From Peribacillus kribbensis DSM 17871 (GTDB lineage: Bacteria; Bacillota; Bacilli; Bacillales; DSM-1321): a stretch of DNA of 64,000 bases. This document shows positions 9,340 through 19,554 of the stretch, piece by piece. Made by a program: the position numbers and the translations under genes. The notes beneath the pieces are model-generated. The model was not told the origin of the DNA. It did no database searches and worked only from the letters and a program-made list of their open reading frames with translations. The stretch's first letter is position 1, and each line of letters starts with the position of its first letter. The DNA lies in assembly GCF_000430765.1 (NCBI RefSeq), contig NZ_AUMQ01000033.1, forward strand, positions 96,021 through 160,020, written 5' to 3'.

Positions 9340-10584
9340 GGAATCTATTTGAAAAGCCACTTTATTATCTATATTACATAAAGGAAATTTATAAAGGTTT
9401 ATATACTCATTTTCTAATAATGCCATAAAAATCACCAAGTATATTAATGTATTATCAACATTAAGCGTTATTGTAAACGCACTTGTTAAGCATAAATAAA
9501 GACAAAAACTTAGGTAAAATACGCTTATTCCTTGATTTATAATAAATAATTTATAGCTATAAAAAATAATTCTTATTAACATCCATACATATAATAGAAG
9601 GCCTATATACCCGTATTGGAATACAAATCCTATGATACCCACATCTTGAGCAAAGTACTTATTTATACTCCCAGTAATATATTGACCTTCAAAAAAATTA
9701 TTATTGTACAAACCATAACCGAATATTGGTTTTTCCTTTATTTTTTCTTCTATAAATTGTTTAGCTTGTGATCTTATAGCTGCTGTGCCTTCAGTCCTAT
9801 TTATATCATAAAGTACACTATCAAAAATGTTTAATACATATGGAGCAAGAAATATAATACCAGCAATTAAAACTATTCCCACTTTAAAAAAACTAGCTAC
9901 ATTATTTAACTTTAGTTTTAATAGTAAAAGTATTATTATAATTAATAATATTGGTATTATGGCATTTCTAGTTTGGGCAACAAAAATTATATAAATTATT
10001 TGTAATAAAAAAGCAAAATAATACTTAATATTATTAATTAAACCTTTATTTTTAAATATAAATGATATAGTTAAAAATAAACCTAATGTAATAAAAAAAG
10101 CACCATCAAAAAACCTAGTAAAATTAAATCTATCAGCATAACTCACCTTTAGAAAAATTACTTTGGGATATAAAAGCGCTTGTATAATATAAATGAGTGA
10201 TAAGCAGCTTGTAATCTTAACTATTAATTTTTTAATACTTTCAGTTCCTATTTTACCTATCATTAAAGTGATTGGGATATAGAGAAGTACCACAAAAACA
10301 TACTTATAACGAGAAATTGCTAATAGCAGGGGCTGGCCAAATTGTAAATTTGTTGTTATTAAGCTAATTATATTGATTATTATGTATAAAGTTATAACTT
10401 CCTTAAACATAAATTTTCTTGTTAAAAATTGTTTTGAATTAAGTAGAAATGCTACAAATGTAATTATCAGCAACAAAGTAACATGTAAAGAATTGTTAAT
10501 ATCATTAAAATAAAACATACGTTCATTTAAAAAAATAATAATTAGAAAAATAAATGTTATTAGTGTACTCTTTTTTATTTGCAT
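9319..10584 (-). CDS. wzy: O-antigen polymerase (Wzy-like)
   Basis: 421-residue polytopic membrane protein with about 10-11 hydrophobic helices. It has the large extracytoplasmic loop typical of the Wzy/WaaL superfamily, here RTEGTAAIRSQAKQF followed by KPIFGYGLYNNNFF. It would polymerise the lipid-linked repeat unit flipped by the Wzx gene upstream. Sequence conservation in this family is poor, so the call rests on topology, loop pattern and position among glycosyltransferases. It is the most AT-rich gene in the window. A second Wzy candidate is not present, which supports the assignment. Confidence 0.82.
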   Translation of the reverse strand: MQIKKSTLITFIFLIIIFLNERMFYFNDINNSLHVTLLLIITFVAFLLNSKQFLTRKFMFKEVITLYIIINIISLITTNLQFGQPLLLAISRYKYVFVVLLYIPITLMIGKIGTESIKKLIVKITSCLSLIYIIQALLYPKVIFLKVSYADRFNFTRFFDGAFFITLGLFLTISFIFKNKGLINNIKYYFAFLLQIIYIIFVAQTRNAIIPILLIIIILLLLKLKLNNVASFFKVGIVLIAGIIFLAPYVLNIFDSVLYDINRTEGTAAIRSQAKQFIEEKIKEKPIFGYGLYNNNFFEGQYITGSINKYFAQDVGIIGFVFQYGYIGLLLYVWMLIRIIFYSYKLFIINQGISVFYLSFCLYLCLTSAFTITLNVDNTLIYLVIFMALLENEYINLYKFPLCNIDNKVAFQIDSNNERLI

Positions 10585-10606
10585 AATACCTCATTTGTTT
10601 CAAAAC

Positions 10607-11356
10607 TTAATTTATAAGTCTTGATATTGTCCTTCCTAAGCGTAGCTTAAAGTATCTAATTATATATTCTTTTCTATTAATAAATTGATATTCATATCTT
10701 AACTTTAATGCCTCTACTACTGATTTAAACGTGTTCCCTGCCCCGCCGTCATAAAAGTTCGCTATTACTTTATCTATTAATTTAAATTTTCCGCCATTCT
10801 TTCTAATTCTACATAATAATTCATAATCGGCCACATACTTGTATTTACAATTAAATACCCCGTATTGTTTGTATGTCTCCTTCTTTAAAAAGCAAGTTGG
10901 GTGTTCAATCATATGTCTAGGCAGAACATCACTTACAGCCCCTTTTATCATTGATAACTTTCCTGAATCATGATATTTTAATAAGCCATGGTAAACATCA
11001 TATGAGTTATCTTTTGAATACTCTTGCGCAATAATCCGCAAAGCAGATTCTTCATAATAATCATCGCTATTAATAATACCTATTAATTCACCTTGTGCGC
11101 TAGCTATTCCCTTATTCATTGCATCATAAATTCCGTTATCGGGTTCAGAAATCCATTTGTAAGTAATACCGTTATTTTCAAATACCTCTTGATATTGTTT
11201 TACTAGTCCAGCGGTACCATCTGTGGAATTCCCATCTATTACAATATACTCTAGATTTCGATAACTTTGATTAAGTATCGATTTAAAAGTTCTTTCAATG
11301 GTAAGTTTACTGTTATAGCAAACAGTAATGATCGATATAAGTGGTTCCTGATTCAT
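10607..11356 (-). CDS. glycosyltransferase family 2 (WcaE-like)
   Basis: 249-residue GT-A glycosyltransferase. It carries PLISIITVCYNSKLTIERTF, the donor region EYIVIDGNSTDGT and the metal-binding NSDDYYEE (about residues 96-103). A short 240-260 residue length and a C-terminal basic helix are typical of WcaE/WcaA-like enzymes. GGAGTTACAGG lies directly before the ATG. It overlaps no neighbour; 22 bp separate it from the GT4 gene upstream. Acceptor and donor are unknown. Confidence 0.87.
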   Translation of the reverse strand: MNQEPLISIITVCYNSKLTIERTFKSILNQSYRNLEYIVIDGNSTDGTAGLVKQYQEVFENNGITYKWISEPDNGIYDAMNKGIASAQGELIGIINSDDYYEESALRIIAQEYSKDNSYDVYHGLLKYHDSGKLSMIKGAVSDVLPRHMIEHPTCFLKKETYKQYGVFNCKYKYVADYELLCRIRKNGGKFKLIDKVIANFYDGGAGNTFKSVVEALKLRYEYQFINRKEYIIRYFKLRLGRTISRLIN

Positions 11357-11378
11357 CCTGTAACTCCTTATTTTACTT

Positions 11379-12434
11379 TTATCTTAAACTCAACATATGT
11401 TCCCAATCATCCATTATCATATCCACATCATATTTACTTGATTTCTTTTTAGCGTTTGCTCCCATTTCCACTCGTAAATTAGAGTCTTGGATAAGAATTT
11501 TTATCTTATTTGATAGCTCTTCTATATTAAAAGTCCCGACTAAAAACCCATCTACCCCTTCTGTAATAATTTCCTGAGGACCAATTTTACAATTAAAGCT
11601 AATACATGGTAATCCACACTCCATAGCTTCAATGATTACCATAGAAAAACTTTCACTTCTTGAACTACAAATGAAAATAGAAGCATCTAAATATTTTTCT
11701 TTAATGTTTGGAGTAAACGGCCTTATAAACACCTTATTTTCAAGATTATATTGACTAATTTTATGAGATAACACATCATATTCTTTTCCCTCTCCATAAA
11801 TCTCCAATATCCAATCTCCCATTTGGTCCTTGATTAAATTTATAGCTTCTATCAACATATCAAACCCTTTTTCGTACCCTAGTCTACCTACAGAAATGAT
11901 TTTATGGTTTGTATAATTAGAGACTTGTTTAGATTTAAATGATTTAAAATTAGGAATTACTGAAACCTGACCTAAATAGTTTTTGAATATATCCCGATCA
12001 TGTTTACTTAATGTGATTATATGATCTAAGAAAGGATAAGAAATTTTTCTTAATCTCTTGGTTAAAGGAGATGTATTATCATATTGGCTATGCTCCCAAG
12101 CAATAATTTTCGTGGAATTATTTCCAAGGACTTTTGTGATTAGTGCAAGAAGTGAAATAGAAACACTACAACATAACATGAAATTATAGTTTTCTTTCTT
12201 GAATTTAAAAAACTGGCGAATAACCTTAATATTTTTTAAGTTTTTATTTCCCAAATGAATTACTTTTATCTCTCTTTTCAAATCATAAAATATTTCTGAA
12301 TCATTATTGCTAAATAAACTTATTATATGGATTTCACACTTGTATTTTTCATATAACTGATTACAAAAGTTTGTAACAACCCGCTCTACTCCACCAATAC
12401 CTGCTATGTTATTTAGGACGATTGATAGTTTCAA
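11379..12434 (-). CDS. glycosyltransferase family 4
   Basis: 351-residue GT-B enzyme. The N-terminal loop NIAGIGGVERVVTNF is the usual GGxE(R/K) acceptor motif. The C-terminal half contains ISVGRLGYEKGFDMLIEAI and the E-x7-E motif SRSESFSMVIIEAMECGLP. The start codon is TTG with AGAGGAA 5-6 nt upstream; no better ATG exists nearby. Resembles amylovoran/galactosyl-type GT4 enzymes in overall motif spacing, but the sugar cannot be assigned. Confidence 0.87.
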   Translation of the reverse strand: MKLSIVLNNIAGIGGVERVVTNFCNQLYEKYKCEIHIISLFSNNDSEIFYDLKREIKVIHLGNKNLKNIKVIRQFFKFKKENYNFMLCCSVSISLLALITKVLGNNSTKIIAWEHSQYDNTSPLTKRLRKISYPFLDHIITLSKHDRDIFKNYLGQVSVIPNFKSFKSKQVSNYTNHKIISVGRLGYEKGFDMLIEAINLIKDQMGDWILEIYGEGKEYDVLSHKISQYNLENKVFIRPFTPNIKEKYLDASIFICSSRSESFSMVIIEAMECGLPCISFNCKIGPQEIITEGVDGFLVGTFNIEELSNKIKILIQDSNLRVEMGANAKKKSSKYDVDMIMDDWEHMLSLR

Positions 12435-12463
12435 TATAATTCCTCTTTATAATTTATATTTAT

Positions 12464-13588
12464 TTATTTATTATTTAAGTTTCCTATAATATGCTCTAAA
12501 CTCTTTCTAGAATTTTGAAATGTCCAGGCATTTGCTATCTCTCTTGATTTCTTAGAAAATGTGCTTCTATTATTCAAAAACATTATATTCTCTATATACT
12601 TTGCGATCTCTTTAATATTCAATGGGTCCACAATATAACCATTTTGGTTATGATGTACTAAATCATAGACACATCCACAATATTTCGATACAATTACAGG
12701 CATCCCAGCTGCCAGTGCTTCATTAACAACTAAGCCCCACGGTTCCACGATGGAAGGCAGTATTAAAACATCTCCGACAAAGTAATGTTTAAATACATCT
12801 TCTTGATTTGATAAAAAACCAGTAATAATTACTTTTACATTTAATTCTTCTGCAATCTTCTTCAAGTCTGCCTCTAATTTACCTCCGCCAACTATTAGAA
12901 AAGATATGCTTTCTGTTTTAATTGTTGATATTGCTCTAATTACTGTTTCAACATTCTTTATATCTATTAATCGCCCCGAGTATAACAAAACCTTTTCATT
13001 CGGTCTTATTCCTAACTGATCTCTTAAATGGGTCCTATAGTATTCTTTATCCTTATATAGTTTTTTTATTTTTTCTGTATCTACGGTTAAATACTGATTA
13101 TATATTTTTGTTTCTGGGTATGAAAATACTTCACTAAAGTACTTACTGCTAACTTGACCGTTTCCCATTATATATTCTGCATTTTTGACGACTAAATTTT
13201 TTATATACCACTTATATAAACTCTCTCTCTCTTGAAGCCTATTTGCACTAATTCCATCAAAAAGTAATATATAGGGTTTTTTATATTGCTTACACAGTAA
13301 ACTTAAAGCAATATATGTGGGTTTCTCATATCCTCCCAATATTAAGATATCATGCGTCTTTACAATATCAACTAAACCCTTATTAATGTAACCGAATCTT
13401 CTTAATATCTTTATTCCAATTAAGTCTACCTCTCTATACCCTACGGGTTTATTTACTTCCCAAACTCTATTTTCTTTAGGCTTATCAGTATAAAAAACAG
13501 TCAAGGAGAGATTTTTGATTCTACTAAATTCATTTAGTTGCAATGTTCTGTAGGGTGCTCTTAAGTTTGTAATAAAAGCTATTTTCAT
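12464..13588 (-). CDS. glycosyltransferase family 4
   Basis: 374-residue GT-B enzyme. It begins MKIAFITNLRAPYRTLQLNEF, which resembles fucosyl- and rhamnosyl-type GT4 enzymes. The donor domain has LLYSGRLIDIKNVETVI and the E-x7-E motif VEPWGLVVNEALAAGMPVI. GGGAG lies 7 nt before the ATG. It lies 30 bp from both neighbours and shares their low GC content. Together with the others it makes at least five transferases available to build the repeat unit after the priming step. Confidence 0.87.
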   Translation of the reverse strand: MKIAFITNLRAPYRTLQLNEFSRIKNLSLTVFYTDKPKENRVWEVNKPVGYREVDLIGIKILRRFGYINKGLVDIVKTHDILILGGYEKPTYIALSLLCKQYKKPYILLFDGISANRLQERESLYKWYIKNLVVKNAEYIMGNGQVSSKYFSEVFSYPETKIYNQYLTVDTEKIKKLYKDKEYYRTHLRDQLGIRPNEKVLLYSGRLIDIKNVETVIRAISTIKTESISFLIVGGGKLEADLKKIAEELNVKVIITGFLSNQEDVFKHYFVGDVLILPSIVEPWGLVVNEALAAGMPVIVSKYCGCVYDLVHHNQNGYIVDPLNIKEIAKYIENIMFLNNRSTFSKKSREIANAWTFQNSRKSLEHIIGNLNNK

Positions 13589-13618
13589 TCTTGTTCTCCC
13601 ATTTTATTATTATTTTCT

Positions 13619-14962
13619 TTATTTATTAGCAGCATTTATAACTTTGTAAGTACTTATAGGACCAAGTACTGAAAATGGGATTAAACAGATCACTGTTGCA
13701 AGTACTACACCTACACTACCTAAATGTTGACCTAACAATATAGACATAGGAATATTTGCTATTGCTCCAATTCCAACTGTAAGTAATTGACCATTTATCT
13801 TATTAACTCCGTTTAAAAAATATGCAAAAATATTACTCCATATATTAATAACCACATACAGGGCGACAATAAAAATCAATGTTTTAGACGCACTAATACT
13901 GTTTCCCACCCATATTTTTAATACTGGATTTACCAAAAAAGAAAATAGAGTAACACCAATTACTAAAGGAATAACCAATAATAAAATTTTATTTATAATT
14001 TTTCTAATCCATTGGATATCACCTTTACTATATGCGTGAGTAAATGCTGACCAAAGTGGTACCATAATGGTGCTAGAAGCTATCATAAATACACTAAATA
14101 ACTTCATAACTAGTTGATATATTGCAACTTCTGCCGTTCCAACTAAATGAGTAATAATTATACTATCAGTAGCAAATATAATTACTGCTGCAATTTCCAA
14201 GAAGAAAAATTTCACTCCATTTCCCATTAATTCTTGCACGTATTTCCGATTAAAGTATTTTATATTTGGCTTTATATCTGAATATTTAGCGGAAAAAAGA
14301 TAAATATTTGCTAATAATAAAACAATTATGATGGATGAACTATAAGTGATACCCAGAATAACCAACCCACCATTACCAAAAAAACTTAGAATATAAAGAC
14401 TTATCACATATGAAGCATTGGAAATAAAAGTGAAAAGAGAAGGCAAGGTTGAGCGATTAAAAGCAAAGCATATTGCATTGATTGTTGATAATGTCAATTG
14501 AACAAAATAAGAAATAACTACTACAGAAAATAATGTTGTGAATTGGATTTTTGATATATAATCTGCTCCAAATAGCCTCCTCCAATCAACTAAGAAATTG
14601 ATAATAAAATATATTATTATACAACCTACCGTTATAAAGCTAATAAATACATAACTTGTTGAAACATAGACTTTAGCATCTTTATTATTACCGGTCGCCA
14701 ATGCTTGGGATAACTTATTCCTCAAACCATTTCCCATTCCAGCATTGAGTAATCCTAGCCAACTAATTACTGATAGTATTGTTAACCAAAGCCCATATAT
14801 TTTTTGTGATCCTGTAAAATCAAAAGCAACTTTTACACTCCAAAAACTTAAAAATACTGATAGAACCTTTAATACCAAAGAAAATATTGCATTTTTTTTA
14901 ACCAAAGTTGTTAATGAATCGTTTTTATTAATTTTAATTTTCGAGCTTATTAAATTTATCAT
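13619..14962 (-). CDS. wzx: Wzx-type repeat-unit flippase (MATE/MOP superfamily)
   Basis: About 447 residues with 12-14 predicted membrane helices. The first helix follows NAIFSLVLKVLSVFLSFWSVK, and the pattern of charged loops (NGLRNKLSQALATGN) is typical of the polysaccharide transport family. It flips undecaprenyl-PP-linked repeat units across the membrane. The start is ambiguous: ATG at 14962, or an ATG at 14977 that overlaps GAGGATG. Either way the gene overlaps the 3' end of the acetyltransferase gene, which suggests translational coupling. Confidence 0.88.
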   Translation of the reverse strand: MINLISSKIKINKNDSLTTLVKKNAIFSLVLKVLSVFLSFWSVKVAFDFTGSQKIYGLWLTILSVISWLGLLNAGMGNGLRNKLSQALATGNNKDAKVYVSTSYVFISFITVGCIIIYFIINFLVDWRRLFGADYISKIQFTTLFSVVVISYFVQLTLSTINAICFAFNRSTLPSLFTFISNASYVISLYILSFFGNGGLVILGITYSSSIIIVLLLANIYLFSAKYSDIKPNIKYFNRKYVQELMGNGVKFFFLEIAAVIIFATDSIIITHLVGTAEVAIYQLVMKLFSVFMIASSTIMVPLWSAFTHAYSKGDIQWIRKIINKILLLVIPLVIGVTLFSFLVNPVLKIWVGNSISASKTLIFIVALYVVINIWSNIFAYFLNGVNKINGQLLTVGIGAIANIPMSILLGQHLGSVGVVLATVICLIPFSVLGPISTYKVINAANK

Positions 14963-15614
14963 AAAAAGTAGTAACATCCTCTAAATAATTTTTATTACTT
15001 GAAATCCACTCTTCACCTTTATCCCACCACTTAAATCTTAATAAGAATTGCCGTTCTTTTTCTTGAAAGCGATATTTAATTTTTCTAGCCGGAACTCCTA
15101 CATTAATACTGTATGGCTCTGTATCTTTAGTAACAATCGCACCTGATCCTATGACCGAGCCATCAGCGATTGTTACTCCCTCCATTATTAATACATTCTG
15201 CCCAATCCATGTATCATTACCTATAACTACAGACTTATTTAGATTATTTACATACCTATGCTCTTCAAATAGGTCCCTACTCACATAAGTAAAACCTGCT
15301 TGTAACTTTGTAGAATAAAAAGCCGGATGGGTACTAACAAATTTTTTAGTCGGATGTTGTCCAAATATAATTTTAGTATTTTCTCCAATACTACAAAATT
15401 TCCCTACAACTGAGTTTGGAAGCCTACAATTATGAGATAAATATGTTCCGTATCCAACAATTGTATTATTAATCTGACAACCGCTGTATATTATATTATT
15501 ACCTTCAAGTTGGGTATTTCTGTTAAAGTTCACATTCTCTTTTATTACTACATTTTTTCTTCTATTTAATTGGTTAAATAATTTTATTTTAATCTTTCTC
15601 TTTATATTTATCAT
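14934..15614 (-). CDS. CatB-like hexapeptide-repeat O-acetyltransferase
   Basis: 226-residue left-handed beta-helix acyltransferase of the xenobiotic acetyltransferase type. Imperfect hexapeptides run from about residue 35 (NIIYSGCQINNTIVGYGTYL) through GNDTWIGQNVLIMEGVTIAD to SVIGSGAIVTKD. The candidate catalytic His is in IFGQHPTKK. The likely job is O-acetylation of a sugar in the EPS repeat unit using acetyl-CoA. It is the first gene downstream of the double hairpin at 15.6-15.7 kb, and its 3' end overlaps wzx. Confidence 0.87.
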   Translation of the reverse strand: MINIKRKIKIKLFNQLNRRKNVVIKENVNFNRNTQLEGNNIIYSGCQINNTIVGYGTYLSHNCRLPNSVVGKFCSIGENTKIIFGQHPTKKFVSTHPAFYSTKLQAGFTYVSRDLFEEHRYVNNLNKSVVIGNDTWIGQNVLIMEGVTIADGSVIGSGAIVTKDTEPYSINVGVPARKIKYRFQEKERQFLLRFKWWDKGEEWISSNKNYLEDVTTFYDKFNKLEN

Positions 15615-15635
15615 AATATCACCATTAGAAGTTTA

Positions 15636-15721
15636 TTTTTATTAGCTTAGGCAACCCTTTATTCAAAAAGTTGCCTAAGCTAATAAAAATACTTATCAGT
15701 ATAATTCTGATAAGTATTTTT
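15636..15721 (-). terminator. two overlapping strong hairpins within the EPS operon
   Basis: Two perfect inverted repeats share an A/T run. A 15-bp stem pairs 15685-15699 with 15707-15721 and has a 7-nt loop. A 20-bp stem pairs 15636-15655 with 15670-15689 and has a 14-nt loop. On the minus strand the first is followed by TTTTT. They lie between gmd and the acetyltransferase, exactly where the GC content drops. They read as tandem terminators; on the plus strand the second also has a T-rich tail. Confidence 0.75.
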
Positions 15722-15782
15722 ATTTTTGTTGTTTTTTAATATGTAAGATCATTCGAAAAGTATCATTAAAGGTAATAACTCG

Positions 15783-16862
15783 TTAATCAAACATTCTCTT
15801 AACATTTTCCTCTTTGCTAATCTTAATACAATCTGATTGAACCATTATTCGTACTAAATTCTCAAAGGAAGTTTTCGTCGGATTCCAACCTAACAGCGTT
15901 CTTGCTTTTGTCGGATCCCCTAATAATTGATCAACCTCAGCCGGTCGGAAGAATTTAGGATCAACATCAACAATAACCTCGCCAGTTGCTTTGTTAATTC
16001 CTTTTTCTTCAACTCCATTACCATTCCACTCAATTTCTATCCCCACATGTTTAAATGCAAGTTCGACAAATTCACGTACAGTATGCATTTCACCAGTAGC
16101 AATGACAAAGTCTTCGGGCTTGTCGTGCTGCAGAATCAGCCACATACATTCTACATAATCCTTCGCATATCCCCAGTCACGCAATGAATCTAAATTACCA
16201 AGTGATAATTTTTTTTGTTTCTCTTGAGCAATACGAGCTGCCGCAAGTGTAATTTTCCGAGTAACAAAAGTTTCACCACGGCGTTCTGATTCATGGTTAA
16301 AGAGAATTCCGTTAACTGCAAACATATTATAAGATTCGCGATAGTTCTTTGTGATCCAGAAACCATAGATTTTAGCCACTCCATATGGAGATCGCGGGTA
16401 AAAAGGTGTTGTTTCTTTCTGAGGGATTTCTTGAACTTTCCCAAACAGTTCAGAAGTAGAAGCCTGGTAAACACGGGTTTTTTCCATTAATCCTACTATA
16501 CGCACGGCTTCAAGTATATTTAAAGTACCCTTCGCATCAACATCTAGCGTGTATCCTGGCATATCAAAAGAAACACGAACGTGTGATTGTGCAGCAAGAT
16601 TGTAAATTTCATCCGGTCGAATCTCGCCGATTAAGCGAGTCACATTAAGTGCATCCGTTACATCTCCATAATGAAGATGAAAGTTTTTATGGTTATAAAG
16701 GGAAGCAGCCTCTTCTTCTGTAAGGAGGTCTTCCAGGCGCTCCTGGTTATATGAGGAACTGCGTCGGATCATGCCGTGCACCTCATATCCCTTCTCTAGT
16801 AAAAACTCCGCTAAATAAGATCCGTCCTGACCCGTAACACCGGTTATTAATGCTTTTTTCAT
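15783..16862 (-). CDS. gmd: GDP-mannose 4,6-dehydratase
   Basis: 359-residue short-chain dehydrogenase/reductase that converts GDP-D-mannose to GDP-4-keto-6-deoxy-D-mannose, the first step to GDP-L-fucose. It has the NADP-binding [20 protein letters not shown], the catalytic Thr/Glu segment ASTSELFG, and the Tyr-Lys pair in SPYGVAK. The conserved HYGDVTD and HVRVSFDMP are present. The ATG at 16862 follows GGAGGG by 5 nt; an ATG 12 nt earlier lies inside that ribosome site and is not used. It is followed 31 bp on the upstream side by fcl, its pathway partner. Confidence 0.97.
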   Translation of the reverse strand: MKKALITGVTGQDGSYLAEFLLEKGYEVHGMIRRSSSYNQERLEDLLTEEEAASLYNHKNFHLHYGDVTDALNVTRLIGEIRPDEIYNLAAQSHVRVSFDMPGYTLDVDAKGTLNILEAVRIVGLMEKTRVYQASTSELFGKVQEIPQKETTPFYPRSPYGVAKIYGFWITKNYRESYNMFAVNGILFNHESERRGETFVTRKITLAAARIAQEKQKKLSLGNLDSLRDWGYAKDYVECMWLILQHDKPEDFVIATGEMHTVREFVELAFKHVGIEIEWNGNGVEEKGINKATGEVIVDVDPKFFRPAEVDQLLGDPTKARTLLGWNPTKTSFENLVRIMVQSDCIKISKEENVKRMFD

Positions 16863-16892
16863 AATACCCTCCATACCCAGTACATTATAGAT

Positions 16893-17831
16893 TTATAGTT
16901 TTACAGTTTCATTTTCTAAAAACCATTGATAAGCTTTTACTAATCCGTCTTCTAGGGAAGTCTGTGCTTTCCATCCAAGTGAATTTATCTTAGTTACATC
17001 CACAAGTTTTCTTGGCGTTCCATCAGGTTTGGTTGTATCAAATTTAATTTCACCTTGGAAACCAACAACTTCTTTTATTTTCTCAGCAACTTCTTTAATG
17101 GCTAGATCTTCTCCAACACCAATATTTACAATTTCATTTCCTTCATAATGATTCATTAAGAAAATGCAGCCGTCTGCTAAATCATCAGAATATAGAAATT
17201 CGCGTTTTGGTGTTCCCGTTCCCCATACTTCCACATAATCGGCATTACTTTCCTTTGCTTCATGAAACTTGCGGATTAAAGCCGGCAGTACATGTGAAGT
17301 GTGAAGGTCGAAATTATCATTCTCACCATAAAGATTGGTCGGCATTGCAGAAATATATTTTGTTCCGTATTGACGGTTGTAAGATTCACACATTTTAATC
17401 CCTGCGATTTTCGCCAGTGCATATGGTTCATTCGTTGGCTCTAATTGGCCAGTCAATAGATACTCTTCTTTTAATGGCTGTGGAGCCATTTTTGGATAGA
17501 TACAGGTACTTCCTAGGAAAAGGAGTTTTTTAACATCATTTCTGTAGGCAGCATCAATCACATTGGTCTGGATTAACAAGTTGTCGCGGATAAAGTCTGC
17601 CGGAAATTCATTGTTAGCCACAATACCCCCAACCTTAGCTGCAGCTAAAAAGACATATTCAGGCCTCTCATTTGCAAAGAAGGTATCTACTTGATTTTTA
17701 TCCCTTAAATCTAACTCGCTTGAAGTCCTATAAATCAAATTGTTGTACCCATCTTTTTGTAATGCCCGTAAAATCGCTGATCCAACAAGACCTCTATGTC
17801 CAGCCACATATATTTTAGAATCTCTATTCAT
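16893..17831 (-). CDS. fcl: GDP-L-fucose synthase (epimerase/reductase)
   Basis: 312-residue SDR enzyme that epimerises C3/C5 and reduces the 4-keto group to give GDP-L-fucose. It has the N-terminal [16 protein letters not shown], the catalytic Ser in [15 protein letters not shown], and the Tyr-Lys pair YALAKIAG; the His-containing [20 protein letters not shown] is intact. AAAGGAAT precedes the ATG. It lies immediately upstream of gmd in the transcript, so the polymer should contain L-fucose or a sugar derived from it. Confidence 0.96.
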   Translation of the reverse strand: MNRDSKIYVAGHRGLVGSAILRALQKDGYNNLIYRTSSELDLRDKNQVDTFFANERPEYVFLAAAKVGGIVANNEFPADFIRDNLLIQTNVIDAAYRNDVKKLLFLGSTCIYPKMAPQPLKEEYLLTGQLEPTNEPYALAKIAGIKMCESYNRQYGTKYISAMPTNLYGENDNFDLHTSHVLPALIRKFHEAKESNADYVEVWGTGTPKREFLYSDDLADGCIFLMNHYEGNEIVNIGVGEDLAIKEVAEKIKEVVGFQGEIKFDTTKPDGTPRKLVDVTKINSLGWKAQTSLEDGLVKAYQWFLENETVKL

Positions 17832-17848
17832 TCGTATTATTCCTTTCT

Positions 17849-18529
17849 TTAAAAGGCTTTCTGTGAGCCAAATAATACAAGCACTGTTTTGAGTATAATC
17901 TTTACATCGAACAATAAGGTTCTTTTCTTTATATAAGTAAGATCCAATTCTACCATTTCGTCAAATCCTACATTATTGCGTTCAGTTACCTGCCATAATC
18001 CAGTACATCCAGGAGTAACCAGGAGACGCTGTTTGTCATATTCGGTATATTGCTCTACTTCTCTTGGTAAAGGCGGGCGCGGACCGACCAGGCTCATATT
18101 CCCTTTTATCACATTGATAAGCTGCGGCAGTTCATCTATACTTGTCTTCCGAATAAATCTGCCAATTTTAGTGATACGAGGATCATCCTTCATTTTAAAC
18201 ATCGCGCCGCTGACCTCATTATATTTGAGCAGCTCACTCAGCTTTTCTTCAGCATTTGAGACCATAGAGCGAAACTTGAACATTTTAAATTCTCTGCCGT
18301 TTAAGCCCACTCTTTTTTGACAGAAGAATACACTACCCCTCGGGTCTTCCAGCTTAATCAATAGTGCAATAATGATGAACAATAAACTTAATAGAATGAT
18401 TCCACATGCAGCAAAGGATAGATCCATCGCTCGTTTGGTTATTAAATAACTTTTTCGGTCATTGACGTTAATGATGCCTTTATTCCTCTGTTCTACTAAA
18501 ACAGCTTCCTGATTTGCATAATTCGCCAC
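17849..18529 (-). CDS. undecaprenyl-phosphate sugar-1-P transferase (priming enzyme)
   Basis: 226-residue bacterial sugar transferase of the PglC/WcaJ-C-terminal class that loads the first sugar phosphate onto undecaprenyl phosphate. After a 30-residue cytoplasmic lead there is one membrane segment (about 34-58), then the catalytic core [45 protein letters not shown] and [10 protein letters not shown]. It lacks the N-terminal multi-helix domain of long family members. The start is GTG at 18529 with AGGGG upstream. Glucose or galactose is the usual substrate and fits with GtaB next door (inference). Confidence 0.93.
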   Translation of the reverse strand: MANYANQEAVLVEQRNKGIINVNDRKSYLITKRAMDLSFAACGIILLSLLFIIIALLIKLEDPRGSVFFCQKRVGLNGREFKMFKFRSMVSNAEEKLSELLKYNEVSGAMFKMKDDPRITKIGRFIRKTSIDELPQLINVIKGNMSLVGPRPPLPREVEQYTEYDKQRLLVTPGCTGLWQVTERNNVGFDEMVELDLTYIKKRTLLFDVKIILKTVLVLFGSQKAF

Positions 18530-18547
18530 TTACACCCCTGCCTTTTC

Positions 18548-19438
18548 CTAAACTTCACTATCCACTTTATTAGCAGTAAGGATTTCCTTTAGATATTCAA
18601 GAATTTCCTCTTGAAGATCCTGATGCCGAAGTGCAAATTCAATCGTGGTTTTAACAAAACCAATTTTTTCACCTACATCATACCTTTTTCCTTCAAAATC
18701 GTAAGCGAACACTCGTTGAATCTGGTTTAGCCTTTGGATCGCATCCGTTAATTGAATTTCCCCGCCCGCGCCTTTTTCCTGCTGCTCTAAAAACATAAAA
18801 ATTTCCGGTGTTAAGATATAGCGGCCCATAATTGCCAAATTAGAAGGAGCGGTTCCAGGCTTTGGCTTTTCCACAAAGTTATTAACCTGATATCTCCTTC
18901 CATCCTGGAAAGCCGGATCGATGATTCCATAGCGCTGTGTCTCTTCATTAGGAACGGTTTGGACTCCTATAACTGAGGATAGGGTGTCTTCATATTGATT
19001 AATGAGTTGCTTAAGACAGGGGGTTTCACTTTGAACAATGTCATCCCCCAATAAAACGGCAAATGGCTCGTCTCCTATGAAGCTTCTAGCGCACCAGACC
19101 GCATGTCCCAGTCCCTTTGGCTCTTTTTGTCTTATATAGTGAATGTCTGCAAGATTTGTAGAATAACGGACCTTTTCCAAAATATCCATTTTATCTTTTT
19201 CGATTAAATTTTGTTCGAGTTCATGTGCAAAATCAAAATGATCTTCTATCGCACGCTTCCCTTTTCCTGTGACAATGATAATATCTTCAATCCCTGAGGC
19301 AACCGCTTCTTCCACGATGTACTGTATAGTTGGCTTATCAACTATAGGAAGCATTTCCTTCGGCATTGCTTTGGTTGCTGGCAAGAAGCGCGTTCCAAGT
19401 CCGGCTGCTGGTATGATGGCTTTTCTAACTTTTTTCAA
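18548..19438 (-). CDS. gtaB: UTP-glucose-1-phosphate uridylyltransferase, EPS-operon copy
   Basis: 296-residue GalU/GtaB enzyme that makes UDP-glucose. It has the nucleotide loop [20 protein letters not shown], the Lys in FVEKPKPG, and [12 protein letters not shown] near the C-terminus. I place the start at TTG 19438 because GGGAG lies about 10 nt upstream and the product then begins like B. subtilis GtaB; a TTG 13 codons earlier has no ribosome site. It supplies the glucose donor, and via Ugd the uronate. A near-identical paralogue lies at 30.9-31.7 kb. Confidence 0.95.
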   Translation of the reverse strand: MKKVRKAIIPAAGLGTRFLPATKAMPKEMLPIVDKPTIQYIVEEAVASGIEDIIIVTGKGKRAIEDHFDFAHELEQNLIEKDKMDILEKVRYSTNLADIHYIRQKEPKGLGHAVWCARSFIGDEPFAVLLGDDIVQSETPCLKQLINQYEDTLSSVIGVQTVPNEETQRYGIIDPAFQDGRRYQVNNFVEKPKPGTAPSNLAIMGRYILTPEIFMFLEQQEKGAGGEIQLTDAIQRLNQIQRVFAYDFEGKRYDVGEKIGFVKTTIEFALRHQDLQEEILEYLKEILTANKVDSEV

Positions 19439-19488
19439 TTCACTTATGCTCCCTTTTCCCTTGAATTTTTCTTTCAAAATCAGCTATA

Positions 19489-19544
19489 AATAAATATCTA
19501 ATAAAAAGGCAGGCCCTGACATGCCCTTTCATTAGATATTTATT
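19489..19544 (-). terminator. long hairpin between the EAR-like leader and gtaB
   Basis: Perfect 14-bp inverted repeat (19489-19502 with 19531-19544, arm ATTAGATATTTATT) enclosing a GC-rich inner loop with GGCA/TGCC pairing and a TTTTT run on the minus strand. It lies directly downstream of the structured leader and 50 bp before gtaB. It may be a terminator that the leader overrides, or part of the leader fold. Confidence 0.55.
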
Positions 19545-19554
19545 GAAAGCATTT

